From Paragorgia papillata (Eukaryota; Cnidaria; Anthozoa; Scleralcyonacea; Coralliidae): a stretch of 64,000 nt of DNA. The notes under the pieces were generated by a model. The model was not told the origin of the DNA. It saw only the letters and a list, made by a program, of their open reading frames with translations, and did not search any database. The stretch covers positions 5,727,001-5,791,000 of the forward strand of contig JAWNZC010000314.1 in NCBI GenBank assembly GCA_035771165.1, given 5' to 3'. Below, one piece after another: positions 47,236 through 58,562 of this stretch (within the stretch, counting starts at the first letter, position 1; each line of letters starts with the position of its first letter). Made by a program: the position numbers and the translations under genes.

Positions 47236-47842
47236 CCATACTAATGTCAAACGAAAACGGAGAAAACGCTCTCCAGAGTGGAGACATTCGAAGACGCCGT
47301 TTTTCTACATCAGTGTGTAAACGCTGATGTCACAACGATCATGTGATCTGGGTTCCAGTCACCCACGGCCTTTGTGCACGGATATTGTGCAATTTTCAGG
47401 GTCGTTTCGGCGTCTTAATGTGGATGGCAAAAACGATTCGAAAACGATGGTGTGGACGCAAAACGTTTGATACGTTTTTGATACGAGGTCTCCGTTTTCG
47501 TTTGAAAACAGATTAGTGTGGACATGGTTTAAGAGAGATTAAATATAAGAGAAAATGAATGCATCAACTGATTCCCAAATTTTTAATAAAATAAACAAAT
47601 AAGTAACGGTTTCTTAAAACATTTAAGAAGAAAACATTTAAACAATAAAAATGTATTTATTAAAAATAAATGAAACGTCGTCAACATTTATTTTTTATAA
47701 AGATGTTTTTATCGTTTAACTTTCTTCTTAAAAATAAACAAAGTTTTAATTAATTTTCAGCATATATAGTATGATAATTGTGTTGTTTCGCTGCTACGAT
47801 ATTTGATCGTCCATTAATAATTTTATAAGAACTCATTCATAC

Positions 47843-47884
47843 CTGGAACATCGGCTATGTAACACGAGTTTTCGTCCGAGTTCG
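47843..47884 (-). CDS. 14-residue linker exon
   Basis: A 42-base phase-1 exon (acceptor TTATAG, donor CCAG/GTATGA) encoding NSDENSCYIADVP. It joins the CUB exon to the LRR cap without breaking the frame. Short, so less certain than its neighbours. Confidence 0.6.
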
Positions 47885-47969
47885 CTATAAAAACGAAATC
47901 AGAACAGAGAATAAGTCTAAACTAAACTCAACTCAACTCAACTATAAACATTCAGTTTTCTTTCAGCAG

Positions 47970-48185
47970 CGTATATTTAAGAAATAGAAAACATTTTCCG
48001 TGTTTCCATAGAGTTATAGAAATACGAGTGGAAGTTTGGGAGAACGAGAAATTGTAGTGGGAACACGAGCCCGCAGGGCGAGTGTTTCCACGCTATTTCG
48101 AGTTCTCCCAAACTTCCACAAGTGTTTCTATAACTGTATGGGAACACGGAAAAAATGTTGTCTATTTCCTTTATAAAATAACCTG
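47970..48185. mobile_element. Foldback family F2, copy 2
   Basis: The arms TTTCCGTGTTTCCATAGAGT / complement and GTTTGGGAGAACGAG / CTCGAGTTCTCCC-type surround GAGCCCGCAGGGCGAG. Confidence 0.65.
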
Positions 48186-48429
48186 TCGAAAATAGGTATA
48201 GAACGTAAAACAATTCACTGCATCAAAGCGTAAATTCTCCTTACTCTTCATAATGGCGTATGATGGCGTATCCTACACCCTAATGATGGCGTATTGAATG
48301 GCGTGGACCTTGCCGTGTTTCCATAAAGCTATAGAAACACGGCTTTCAACCAATCGCCGCGCTTGTTTTCAAAATGTTATTTTATAAATGTGAAGAATGA
48401 TAATTTCAAATGAAGTCAAATCACTGCTG

Positions 48430-48560
48430 TAGAGAAACGTTTTGTGACTGCCCCAACTGGGAACCCAAAGTATCTGGTTTAACGTACCAGTGCTCTACCA
48501 CTGAACTATTGGGACTCCCGGGTTCGATTCTGGGACGGTCAGAAAACGTTTCTCTACAGC
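48430..48560. repeat. tRNA-like chimeric repeat
   Basis: The minus strand reads ATAGTTCAGTGGTAGAGCAC (an A-box-like D arm) and an anticodon stem CTGGT...ACCAG. The plus strand holds a B-box-like GGGTTCGATTCTGGG. The outer ends GAGAAACGTTTTCTG / CACAAAACGTTTCTC are inverted. It is not a functional tRNA in my reading; more likely tRNA-derived repeat material. Confidence 0.45.
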
Positions 48561-48730
48561 AGCGATTCGACTTCATTTGAAACCTAAACTAGCAATAGAC
48601 CGCTGTCATCACGAATAAATGGAGTGTGGGCGCTATTAATACGCCAAGCGCCTAGACCATGCAGGTCTTTGATTGTACCGTGAACGCAATCTCATGGCTG
48701 GTTCGGCACGTAACATAACAATAAAACTAC

Positions 48731-49072
48731 CTTCTATAATATTATACTGAATCTTAAATCCAGTTCGAGTGTTTGTTGAGTCTGTTTGAAATATAATCCA
48801 CAGTAGATCAGATTGAGATGTATATTCCGTAGGAAGAGTTTTTCCACAATAAAATAATTTTTTCTTAGATGGATCGCCATCTTGTATTGCAACGAAGTCT
48901 TTTCCGCATTCTGCATCGTCCTCGAGATCTAAAAATAGAAACTTGATGTGTATCCGCTGACCAACAGTTGACTTGAGTTGCCATCGTCGCTTCATGTTAT
49001 TTAAATATAACGAGGGATAATAAGGAGAGGTGAGGAATCCAGTGGAGTTGATGGATAAATAGGTGTCCCATT
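48731..49072 (-). CDS. CUB domain exon
   Basis: A 342-base phase-1 exon encodes a full CUB domain of 113 residues: GFLTSPYYPSLYLNN near the start, WQLKSTVGQRIHIKF, LDLEDDAECGKDFVAIQDGD and LLWIIFQTDSTNTRTGFKI at the end. These are the SPxYPxxYPxN, DxE....C..D.....DG and F.SD.S....GF marks of the fold. Only one Cys pair seems complete. CUB domains bind proteins or glycans outside the cell, often with calcium. Confidence 0.9.
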
Positions 49073-49191
49073 CTGAAAATGAAGGGAGCGACAATTAAAG
49101 AAATAGTTATAGAAAAATATGTCCTATATCATTATCCTCCACCAGAGTTCACTGTCCTACAATAATTATTTCAACAACATAAGATGAAGAT

Positions 49192-50405
49192 TTAAGGTGG
49201 CTCCACACAGTTTCTTGAAAAATGGAAAATACAAGTTTGAGAGTCCAAAACACGTGCATAAACAATTCGAAAAAAAACTAAAACTAAATGTTAAAGTGCC
49301 ACTAACCTCAAAATTTTTTTTTCGCAAATCTAAAAGCCCTTATTGAGTGAATTATGCCAGTTAATAAATTATTGGTATTGGACATTTCGTTGGTCTTCTG
49401 TAGACCACCAAAGTTGCATCTGCATGTCCCATGGCGGAGCAGGAAAGGGAATGGGTATATTCCTGGTGTTACGTCAGACAAGTCAAACAAGAACTCCTTT
49501 GAGCTCTGTCTGGTGAATACATTGAATTTTTTGGGTTGAAAACTCATTTTCCCAACTAACGCAATGTAAAATTTCTATGTATTCAGCAGACAGAGCTCAA
49601 AGGAGTTCCTTGTTTGATTTGTCTGACGTCATACCAGGAATATACCCATTCCCTTTCCTGCTCCGCCATGGGACATGCAGATGCCAATTTTTGCAACTTT
49701 GGTGGACTACAGAAGACCAAAGAAATGTCCAATACCAATAATTTATTCACTGGCCTAATTCACTCAATAAGGGCTTTTAGATTTGCGAAAAAATTTTTTT
49801 GAGGTTAGTGGCACTTTAAGCATAGTTAAACAGTCTGACAATCAAAAACTGTTACCAAATAAATAGCAACAGAATGACGTTTCAAAATGGCTACCAATTA
49901 CCCTTCAAACTTATTATTTCGAAAAAAACTTTGAAATTTAATTCGAAAAAAACTTTGGTGACCCCCAATTTTTCTTTCATTAAAACTTTTCTTGAAGTAT
50001 GAGTAATCAATAGGCCGATTTAAAAAAAATTCTGTAGAACGAATAATTTTCCCCCGGAAAAATCATGTTTGTTAATTTTTTAAAAATTTCGTTCTACAGA
50101 ATTTTTTATAAATCGGCCTATTGATTACTCATACTTCAAGAAAAGTTTTAAAGAAAAAAAAATTGGGGGTCACCAAAGTTTTTCTCGAATTAAACTAGTT
50201 TGAAAGGTAATTGGCAGCCATTTTGAAACGTCATTGTTGCCATAGCAACAAATGTTGCTATTTATTTGGTAACAGTTTTTTATTGTCAGACTGTTTAACT
50301 ATGCATAACATTTAGTTATTCTTTTTCCGAATTGTTTATGCACGTGTTTTGGACTCCCAAACTTGTATTTTCCTTCTTTCAAGAAACTGTATGGAGCCAC
50401 CTTAA
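49192..50405. mobile_element. Nested inverted-repeat element, 1.2 kb
   Basis: The outer ends TTAAGGTGGCTCCACACAGT and CTGTATGGAGCCACCTTAA define an element whose two long arms (CAGTCTGACAATC...GACGTTTCAAAATGG and complement) meet near 50070. The left arm is interrupted by the separate element at 49294-49816. Confidence 0.85.
49294..49816. mobile_element. MITE inserted at TA within the 49192-50405 element
   Basis: The ends AAGTGCCACTAACCTCA and TGAGGTTAGTGGCACTT are exact inverse copies. The 250-base arms pair through CATTCCCTTTCCTGCTCCGC-type words. TA flanks both ends. The host arm can be restored by comparing it with the opposite arm, which reads ATGTTATGCATAG across the site. A TA duplication is a Tc1/mariner-group feature. 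Confidence 0.8.
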
Positions 50406-50483
50406 GTCCCTCGATATTGAAGAAACTAGATTTCAGTTTTGAAATATCAAATATAAGTACCATCTCATTCCACGACCTGCTCC

Positions 50484-50562
50484 CAACTTGACCTGTAGCT
50501 TAGTCGGTAGAGCGTCGGACTAGTAAACCGAAGGTCGCGGGTTCGAATCCCAGTCGAGTTCC
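50484..50562 (+). repeat. tRNA-like sequence (Thr-like pseudogene or SINE head)
   Basis: An A box TAGCTTAGTCGG and a B box GGGTTCGAATCCC are intact, with a TCGG/CCGA anticodon stem and possible anticodon AGT. The acceptor stem does not close properly for a 7-bp tRNA, and the T stem has mismatches beyond three pairs. It could be a decayed tRNA-Thr or the head of a SINE. Confidence 0.5.
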
Positions 50563-50852
50563 AGTAGAGTTTTTCTCTGCTTAATATCATTAAGGTTAAC
50601 TAGATTATCTTTCAAAACCCGCAGCAGAAATGAGAAGTCACGGGAGGTGACGACAAGAGAGGAATTTGTCTATACAAAAACCACTTTACAGATTCCTCCT
50701 TTGACGTCACTTCCGTCAACTTTAACAGCAAAAAAGTCCATGAAGATGAAATTTTAGAAAAGGAAGATATATTACAAATCGTCTCAGAAGGTTCCAAATA
50801 TCCTAAATATGTAAAATCCCCAATCATGATATAGGAACTTTAAATAACTTAC

Positions 50853-53303
50853 CTTGGGCATCAGATGGTAACGGTTCACACAGCCCAGATTTGAACACAA
50901 TGTTGTCAATATTTATTTCACTGCCATTCTCGATAACAACTCCAGTAAAATATACCTAAAGAAAAGAAGCGAGTTCTCCATGAGTTACAAACAATGGACT
51001 GTACTGTAGATCTCCCAGGCATTGCATGGGAGGAGAAAAAGAAGTCCAGAAATAGACAGACTGTATATTTCGTTTCCTATACACTGTAAAAATGACTGGT
51101 TGAAATAACCAAAACGTTTCAAGGTTGGCAGCTTGTTTATTAGTATGAAGGAGTTAGTAATATATAAAAATTACATATAGAATTTAATTTCATATTCATC
51201 GGCGAAAAACTAGCCACCATTTTTCTTCATCTGCTTGGCTGGACAAAAATTTTCATATATACTCATTCCGTGTTCAACCAAGCTCCGTGTTCAGCCACGT
51301 TCAATCCGTGTTCAACCCGTGTTCAAACACGTTCAGTTCGTGTTTAACTACGTTTAATCCGTCGTGTTCAACCACATTCAAACTGTATCCAACGACATTC
51401 AATCCGTGTCCAACTATGCATTCAATTCGTGTTCAATTACGTTCAATCCGTGTTAAACCACGTTCGATCCGTGCTCAACCACATTCAATCCGTGTTCAAT
51501 CACATTCATTCCATGTTCAACCACGTTCAATACGTGCTCAACCACATTCAATTCGTGCTCAACCTCGTTCAATCCGTGCTCAATCATGTTCAAACGTTGA
51601 AGAAGCTTACCCTAAACTGCAAAGAAAGGCCAAATGTAATACGGCCATGCTGCCATTGAGCGTCTCTTTCTAAATTCTTAACTTTCCATAAAACTTCTTG
51701 GTTCGTTCCGGCCCGTTCAAGCGTCACAATTAATTCTGTTTCTTGTCCAAACAAACGATAAACAAACTCAAGACAGACGCCATGAGAACCGATTGGAAAT
51801 GATCTCATCCAAGGTGAGAGAACAGAAGATGATGAAAGAGAAGAGTTGTTCTTGTAGAGAGTAAGTCGTCTACCTGAAATATTTAATAAAGAATAAGATA
51901 TGAATTATTATGAGTTGAAGCATTAAATATTTATTACCATTTAGTCTCATCATATCCATCCATTCATCTATTCCTTCCTTCCTTCCTTCCTTCCTTCCTT
52001 CCTTCCTTCCTTCCTTCCTTCCTTCCTTCCTTCCTTCCTTCCTTCCTTCCTTCCTTCCTTCCTTCCATCCATCCTTCCGCATGGCCTATCCAGTTTTATT
52101 GAGAACAGTGGGTTAGACGCTCTAACCATTTCGGTACTGAGGCTCGGATGGAGAGCTAAGGATGCAAATTCATAGTCATATGTGCTCCTAAGTGGTAGCG
52201 TCTGCATATATGAGATGTAGTTAAAGTGACATGATAAGTTGTACGTATCCATGTAGTGCATGTGGTACATGTGCTTGGTGTAATGTAACAGACGTTTGGT
52301 GGACGTTCGTCAAGCTCAATTACTCAAACACGCGCAGTGCTCATTTAAGTTTAACAACACCGAAATACAATAGGGTTACAGAAGCAGGAAGAACTTTCTC
52401 AATCACCGCTATTAGCCTTTGGAACAAACTGCCATTACGTCTGCGTTCATCTAGCTCCCTTGATATCTTTAAGCATTCATTGTAAAGTTGTTTTCGTAAG
52501 CACCAGAAGGAATTTAAACAATTCACGTCTTTTATTGATTTTAAATTTACGTAGTGTATATACTTCATGCATGTATTATAGATATTGATTATACTTTATA
52601 CCTTTAATTGTACATATTCAGATATATAGATACTGTAAAAAGTTATAGATACATTCTTGTACTTTTTTTTTTTGAGGGCCACAAGTTTGTTAGTACTTTG
52701 TACTATTAAGTGTCACCCTCTTTAAATAAAGTTTCTATCCTATCCTAAACAGACAGAAATCAAACCTATGAGAATATATGACCTTAGCTCTTCATCCGAG
52801 CCTCAATAGCTCAATAGTTAACAGAGCGTCTAACCTAGACTGAAAGCCAGCCGCCGATCTCATCTCGTTCTCACTCCTGAGAGAGAGCCAGGAGTGAGAA
52901 GGACATTAGATCGGCAGCTGGCTTTCAGTCTACGTCTAACTGGTCATTACTGTAGAAGGTTACAGGTTCGAACCCTGTCTGGGGCTCAGAAACATTTTCT
53001 GAGTATTTGAGCTTGACGAACTTCTACCAACCGTCTGTTACAAGTAAAGAAAGCAATAAAAAGCGAACGAAAGCACTTGATCAAAGATTATCAAATCAAA
53101 TAAAAATAAAAATGAAATTCAAAAGAATCTGCTACTCATTAAATAGCAAACAATATATTCAAAAATATCATACTTACAAGAAAGGTCCTCAACACTTGAT
53201 TTATTTTTATTAATATACTCTCGGGTCCAGCCAAACTCATTTTGATTAGAGTGATGTGTTTTCCAACTACACCAATCGTGTTCAAAATCGCACGAACCAG
53301 GAG
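50853..53303 (-). CDS. MAM domain (three exons)
   Basis: Exons 53178-53303, 51611-51873 and 50853-50955. They open in phase 1 and use a phase-0 intron before the last exon, as the other MAM copies in this gene do. The first holds CDFEHDWCSWKTHHSNQNEF, the second SHGVCLEFVYRLFGQ and VLWKVKNLERDAQWQH, the third FTGVVIENGSEINIDNIVF. These are the CxFE..xCxW, C..F.Y...G, W......W and G..G.I.ID.I marks of MAM adhesion domains. It lies between the second C-type-lectin-like domain and the CUB domain. Confidence 0.9.
51268..51600. repeat. (GTTCAACCACGTTCAATCC)n minisatellite
   Basis: About 16 copies of a 20-21-bp unit. It ends within about ten bases of the donor of the MAM exon at 51611. Confidence 0.9.
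51968..52073. repeat. (TTCC)n microsatellite
   Basis: About 25 TTCC units in the intron upstream of the exon at 51611-51873. Confidence 0.98.
52798..52987 (+). mobile_element. tRNA-like SINE interrupted by a small MITE
   Basis: GAGCCTC and GGGGCTC can close an acceptor stem. TAGCTC...GAGC forms a D arm, and ACAGGTTCGAACCCTGT a perfect T arm with a B box. The anticodon arm is split by an insert of about 98 bases (52835-52932), whose ends TAGACTGAAAGCCAGC and GCTGGCTTTCAGTCTA are inverted. The insert is flanked by the 8-bp direct repeat CGTCTAAC (52827-52834 and 52933-52940). Related tails occur at 55310-55440 and, inverted, at 52100-52330. Confidence 0.75.
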
Positions 53304-53339
53304 CTAGTAAAGAAAAGTAAAGTAAGATATTGTGTGCCA

Positions 53340-53885
53340 TACCACATTATGGTTTACCACATCTTAACAAACCATAATAATATACACCACACCATATAGC
53401 ATATAATATGTATATCATGTATCACGTATCATACCATACCATACCACATCATACCATAGCATAGCATACCACACCACACCACACCACACCTAACTTCGGA
53501 CTTCAGCTGCATTGACAGGTACTCGAGCTTCGCGGATAGCATCCACACACCACACCACACCACACCACACCACACCACACCACACCGTACCGTACCGTAC
53601 CGTACCGTACCGTACCGTACCGTACCATATCACACCAAACCCACACAACACACTACTGCACCACACTACATCAAATACAACACAACACACAATACAACAC
53701 AACACAACACACAACGGAAACCAACACAACACAACACAACACAACACAACACAACACACCACACCACACCACACCACACCACACCACAACACAACACAAC
53801 ACAACACAACACAACACAACACAACACAACACAACACAACACAACACACAACACAACACAACACAACACAACACAACCTACACTA
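53340..53885. repeat. (ACCAC)n / (ACACA)n array
   Basis: Pentanucleotide arrays including a CCGTA run. It starts about 30 bases past the donor of the exon at 53914. Confidence 0.95.
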
Positions 53886-53913
53886 TAACCCACCACAAAC
53901 AAAGTAAACTTAC

Positions 53914-54300
53914 ATGGTTTATATTCGCATACAAACTCAGCCTTTGTGTCACAGTCTTTATTAATCCAACCATACTCATTTGACATCACGCAATCAAGAC
54001 TTTTATCCTCCGTCCAATTATACTTATATCCAACCTTGCTTTGATCTAACCATTCAAATATCCCATCATAACGTTTATCATTCAAACCAATCCAAAACTG
54101 CAGCAAACTCGAAGACCTAACCATGGCCAACAAGAAACTATTTTCTTCTTTATTATTAATCGTAACAAACGTGCTCCCAGCATCCTGTTCACAAGAGCTC
54201 CTGGCATCCTGCCAAGTTTTCTTAATTTTAGAAACGTTATAGCAACTTGATTTAAAATATTCATAACCAGTAGGACACCAGGCTTGTTGTCCAGTTACAT
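53914..54300 (-). CDS. C-type-lectin-like domain 2
   Basis: A 387-base phase-1 exon encoding WCPTGYEYFKSSCYNVS, TWQDARSSCEQDAGSTFVTI, LLQFWIGLNDKR and DCVMSNEYGWINKDC, ending FVCEY. The W.GL, the four framework cysteines and the final C.Y are intact, so the fold should form. The EPN/QPD and WND calcium-sugar motifs are not present in classical form, so sugar binding by the usual mechanism is doubtful. Confidence 0.9.
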
Positions 54301-54364
54301 CTTATAAAAACATTTAAAAAAAAACGTGTTATTGTTTTGTATATTTGAAGTAAAAGAAAAAATA

Positions 54365-55570
54365 CTTAAAAGGCATATGAAACGAAAATTAACTTTGTCT
54401 TATTTGAAACAAAACATAAAATGACAGAGTAACATCTTTTGCAGTATTTCGTTTTATTGCTTCGTTTGGGAGATATTTCAGTTTGTTTGGTATGTAAATG
54501 TTATATTTTGTGACATATTGTGAGTGACGCATAATGAGTTATCGGAGAAGGTTAAATATCTTTGCTATTATCATATATAATCACTTAAAAATCTACATGT
54601 TTGGTAATGTGAGAGAAACACAACTACACGCTTCCTTCGAATTGATTTGGTGTGATAATAACAATTATATATATATATATATATAATTACTATTTACAGA
54701 ATGAGTGGCCGTTCGGGGTATACAGACATGAGGCGAAGCCGAGTGCCTGTATCCCGATACAGAACGGACACGAATTCTGTAAATGACTTCTAAAACGCCT
54801 ATTAAGGTAACTAAACAAAAATAAATCATGTTAACAGCTGATAAACCTTCGAGGTAAGGTTTAATAGGCTACGATTATTAAATTAGTGATACGAGCATGC
54901 GCTTTAATTTAATATTAGTCCCACATTTTCTATTCTAAGTGACGTGGCATAAATGGCCTTACTGGCAACAAATGTTTGCATCTTCATCTTGTATGAGGAC
55001 GCTACCAGCGTACCTCACTCAAGATAGTTGAATGCGAAGTGTCTGTACACTTGCTACAGAACTGATATGATCAGTGTCTGTAAATGTGATACAGAACTGA
55101 TGTTTTTTTAAACAGTTCTGTATCACATTTACAGACACTGATATCAGTTATGTACCGGGGTAAACAGACATTGATTAAACCTTGATTTCTTTTGAATTTT
55201 CCTCATGAATTATTAACGAGTTTTAGAAATATATATATAGTCATTATGCACATGTGACGTCAAGATGTTTAATTTGCATACCAAATTAAGCCTAACCGGT
55301 CAGTAGAAATTAGGTTGCAGGTTCGAATCCTGTCTGGGGCTTAGAAATCTTTTCTGAGTAATTGAGCTTGATGAACGTCTACCGAACGTCTGTTGCATTA
55401 CACCAAGCTCGCAAACGTACCACATGCACTACATGTATACGTACAACTTATTATAAACCTGAAATACCTCGCAAACGAAGCAAGAAAACGAAACACTGCA
55501 AAAGATGTTACTTTGATGAGTTCTGTTAAATAAGACAAACTTAAATTTCGTTTGATAGACATTTTAAACT
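54365..55570. mobile_element. Foldback family F3, copy 3, split by other repeats
   Basis: The left arm (GCTTCGTTTGGGAGATATTT) is near 54460 and the right arm (GAAATACCTCGCAAACGAAG) near 55470. Between them are an inverted repeat at 54695-54785 (CAGAATGAGTGGCCGTTC...GAACGGACACGAATTCTG), another at 55025-55150 built on CAGAACTGAT, and a SINE-like tail at 55310-55440. Confidence 0.55.
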
Positions 55571-55682
55571 AGTCACAGAGAAGTCCACCAACAGGAAAGG
55601 GTTAAAAAACACGTTTAAAAATTATTATTTAAAAACAAGTTGAAAAGTATTTTTTATACTTTACTGGGCGGCAAAGTACTTT

Positions 55683-55901
55683 TAGGGGCTGTTTACATGA
55701 GCTGGGCTAGCCCGGTTAACCGGGCTCACGCGATTGATTAGAAACTCACTGTGGTTTTGAAACTCACATAAACTAAATTTACAAAAGAGAATTGATTTAG
55801 TTTAGATGTAAACGAATCTAAACGTTGATTAAAATCTCCTTTTGTGGCCGAGGAAAGAATTTCGTGACACGAGTCAGCCCGGCTCATGTAAACAGCCCCT
55901 A
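55683..55901. mobile_element. Inverted-repeat MITE, 219 bp
   Basis: The ends TAGGGGCTGTTTACATGAGC and GCTCATGTAAACAGCCCCTA are exact inverse copies. The interior matches 3405-3590. Intronic. Confidence 0.8.
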
Positions 55902-55986
55902 ACTCTGGCTAACACAAGATGATTTTATTCATTAAAGGGAAAGTCCACCGCCGGAAAAGGGTTAAAGCAAATTTTCTATTAAATAC

Positions 55987-56292
55987 CTTCATCTGTGGTT
56001 CTGTTCACAATGCAAGTGTATGTGACATCAAAATAAACCCAGTGCGAAGGACATAGCTCTAGATTGAAAACATCGTCAAGATTACATGAGGTTTTGCCGT
56101 CACAGTTCATTTTGGAATTCTTTGTTTGGTCCGGGAAGTTACAAGGACGTTGAATTTGAGTGACATCAAAGTTAAAACATTCAAACAGTTGTTTATTGTC
56201 CTGACCGACTGTAGCAGAGTGAATGTTTAGAACTTTATCTTGATTTGAACAGTAAATATTTCTTTCTTTACAAAGAATACGTCTTTGCTTGC
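55987..56292 (-). CDS. SUEL / galactose-rhamnose-binding lectin domain
   Basis: A 306-base phase-1 exon encoding 101 residues with YCSNQDKVLNIHSATVGQ, a CDGKTSCNL core and LCPSHWVYFDVTYTC at the end. The C.....L.I..A..GR and C.G...C.....N.......DPC....KYL.V.Y.C pattern is that of the SUEL domain found in sea-urchin egg lectin and latrophilins. It probably binds galactose or rhamnose on the cell surface. The DPC word is changed to LCPS. Confidence 0.85.
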
Positions 56293-56399
56293 CTAAAAAG
56301 GAAGGTTTTGTAATAGATCTCTTATAAAATAGATATTCAATATAATTTATATTTTATATTTTTATTTCCTATCTACCATACTCACCCACTCACTCTCCC

Positions 56400-56670
56400 T
56401 TCCTCCCCCCCCTCCTTCCTTCCCTCCCTCTCTTCATCCCTTTCTCCCTCCCTAATTCTTCTCTCCCTCCCTCCTCCCTTCCATTCCCTCCCTCCCTCCC
56501 CCTTCTTCCTTCCTTCCTTCCTTCCTTCCTTCCTTCCTTCCTTCCTTCCTTCCTTCCTTCCTTCCTTCCTTCCTTCCTTCCTTCCTTCCTTCCTTCCTTC
56601 CTTCCTTCCTTCCTTCCTTCCTTCCTTCCTTCTTTCCTTCCTTCCTCCTATTCCTTCCTTCCTGTCTTAT
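56400..56670. repeat. (TTCC)n and CTCC-rich tract
   Basis: A pyrimidine tract with about 33 TTCC units. It begins about 15 bases past the donor of the exon at 56684. Confidence 0.95.
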
Positions 56671-56683
56671 CTTTATCTCTTAC

Positions 56684-57079
56684 CAGGCAATTTGCATAAC
56701 ACATCACAAACATTACTGCAGCTTTTTCTTGTCAAGTTTCTTTTTTCCAAGAGCAGACACAAACCGTCAGAAGGCTTTCCTTTCAACTTTCCTTCCTCTA
56801 TATTGTTGTAAGAGTCATTGCTACGGTTACTCGGCGACAATCCCACTGTTCCATTTCCACCCCCAAAATAACTACGAAGCCACAAGGAGGAAATATTAGG
56901 ATATTTGGTCGAAATAAAACGTTCTTCACTTGTGCTATCGATACTTAAAATATTTCCTCCAAGTTGTTTGCAATTATCAATGGCGTCAAACCAGTTAGCT
57001 TTCTTTAATAGTTCATAACAGAAGTCGCTCGAGTAATTTTCAAATTTACAATCCATTATATTATTGATTTGGAATGGGC
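56684..57079 (-). CDS. C-type-lectin-like domain 1
   Basis: A 396-base phase-1 exon encoding CKFENYSSDFCYELLKKANW, DAIDNCKQLGGNILSID and LCLLLEKRNLTRKSCSNVCD. The FCY, W..A...C...GG.L..I and C...CD..C marks identify a C-type-lectin-like fold. The WIGL core is replaced by SLWLRSYFG, so this copy is more divergent than the one at 53914. Confidence 0.8.
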
Positions 57080-57149
57080 CTAAATAACAAAGTAATAATA
57101 AATTGAGCATAAAAATTAGAATAAGGATACTGATAGGAATGAAGACCAG

Positions 57150-58245
57150 GAGAAGGAGAAGGTGAAAGAAAAAAAGGAGAAGATGAAAGAAAAAGAGAAG
57201 AAGGGGAAGATAAAAGAAAAAGAGAAGGAGAAAGAAAAAGAGAAGACAGAGAAGGAGAAGAAGGAGAAGAGAAGAAGAAAGAGAAGAAGAAGGAGAAGGA
57301 GAAGGGAAAGAAGGAGAAAGAGAAGAAGGAGAAGGAGACGGAAAAGGAGAAGAAAAAGAAGAAGAGAAGGAGAAGAAAAAGAAGAAGAGAAGGAGAAGTA
57401 AAAAGAGAAGAAAAAGGAGAAAGAGAAAGAGAAGGGGAAGACCGAGGTGAAGGAAAAGGAAGAGAAGAAGAAGCAGAAGAGAAGAAGAAGGAAAAAGATT
57501 CTTACAAGTACAGGGACAGGGAGAAAGGCAAGGACAAGGACAAGGACAGGGACGGGGACGGGGACTCTGGGACAGGGACTCTGGGACAGGGAGAAAGACA
57601 AGGACAGGGACAAAGACAAAGACGGGACAAGGACAAGGACAAGGACAGGGAGAAAGACAAGGACAGGGACAAAGACAGGGACAGGGACAAGGACAGGTAC
57701 AGGGACAAGGACAGGGACAAGGACAGGGAGAAAGACAAGGACAGGGACAGGGACAAGGACAGGGACAGGGACAGGGACAAGGACAGGGACAAGGAGAGGG
57801 ACAAAGACAGGGACAGGGACAGGGACAAGGACAAGGACAAGGACAAGGACAGGGACAAGGACAGGGACAGGGACAAGGACAAGAAGGACAAGGACAGGGA
57901 CAAGGACAAGGACAAGGACAAGGACAAGGACAAGGACAAGGACAAGGACAAGGACAGGGACAAGGACAGCGACAAGGACAAGGACAAGGACAAGGACAAG
58001 GACAAGGACAAGGACAAGGACAAGGACAAGGACAAGGACAAGGACAAGGACAAGGACAAGGACAGGGACAGGGACAGGGGCAGGGGCAGGGGCAGAGGCA
58101 GGGACAAGGGCAAGGGCAAGGGCAAGGGCAAGGGCAAGGGCAAGGGCAAGGGCAAGGGCAAGGGCAAGGGCAAGGGCAAGGGCAAGGGCAAGGGCAAGGG
58201 CAAGGGCAAGAGCAAGGGCAAGGGCAAGGGCAAGGGCAAGGGCAA
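57150..58245. repeat. (GAA)n then (GGACAA)n/(GGGCAA)n array
   Basis: A purine-rich tract about 1.1 kb long, all purine-biased on the plus strand, passing from AAGAAG to GGACAA and GGGCAA hexamers. Open frames through it (RTRTGT, LSLSLS and similar) are not genes. It lies in the intron between the unknown-domain exon and the first lectin exon. Confidence 0.95.
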
Positions 58246-58562
58246 GGAATGATCCTTGATTCTCTGTTTCAAAAACTCATTAATAATTCATGAGGAAAAT
58301 TCAAAAGAAATTAAAGTTTAATCAGTGTCTTTATATGTGATAAAGATACCTCATGATTTACATAAACTTTAGCTTTGATTTTCTCGACTTAGACAAGGTT
58401 ATTTTTCAAACTTACTACGCCAATGAACTTACCAAGTGGTTCGTTTTTGAAGCCGTTCAATAAACTCGCAGTTCATGTTCTAGTGTTTATATCTGATAAA
58501 CTATTAAACAGTACTTAATAGTTGCCAAATTAAAATAATGAAAATACTTTAATAGTCTTTAC

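Noticed and set aside
50484..50562. Functional tRNA-Thr gene
   Set aside because: A and B boxes are intact, but the acceptor stem does not pair over seven bases and the T stem is broken, so I list it only as tRNA-like.
57447..58272. Arg/Thr/Gly-rich and Leu/Pro/Ser-rich frames of 256-270 codons
   Set aside because: Hexanucleotide GGACAA/GGGCAA array in an intron; composition is fully explained by the repeat.
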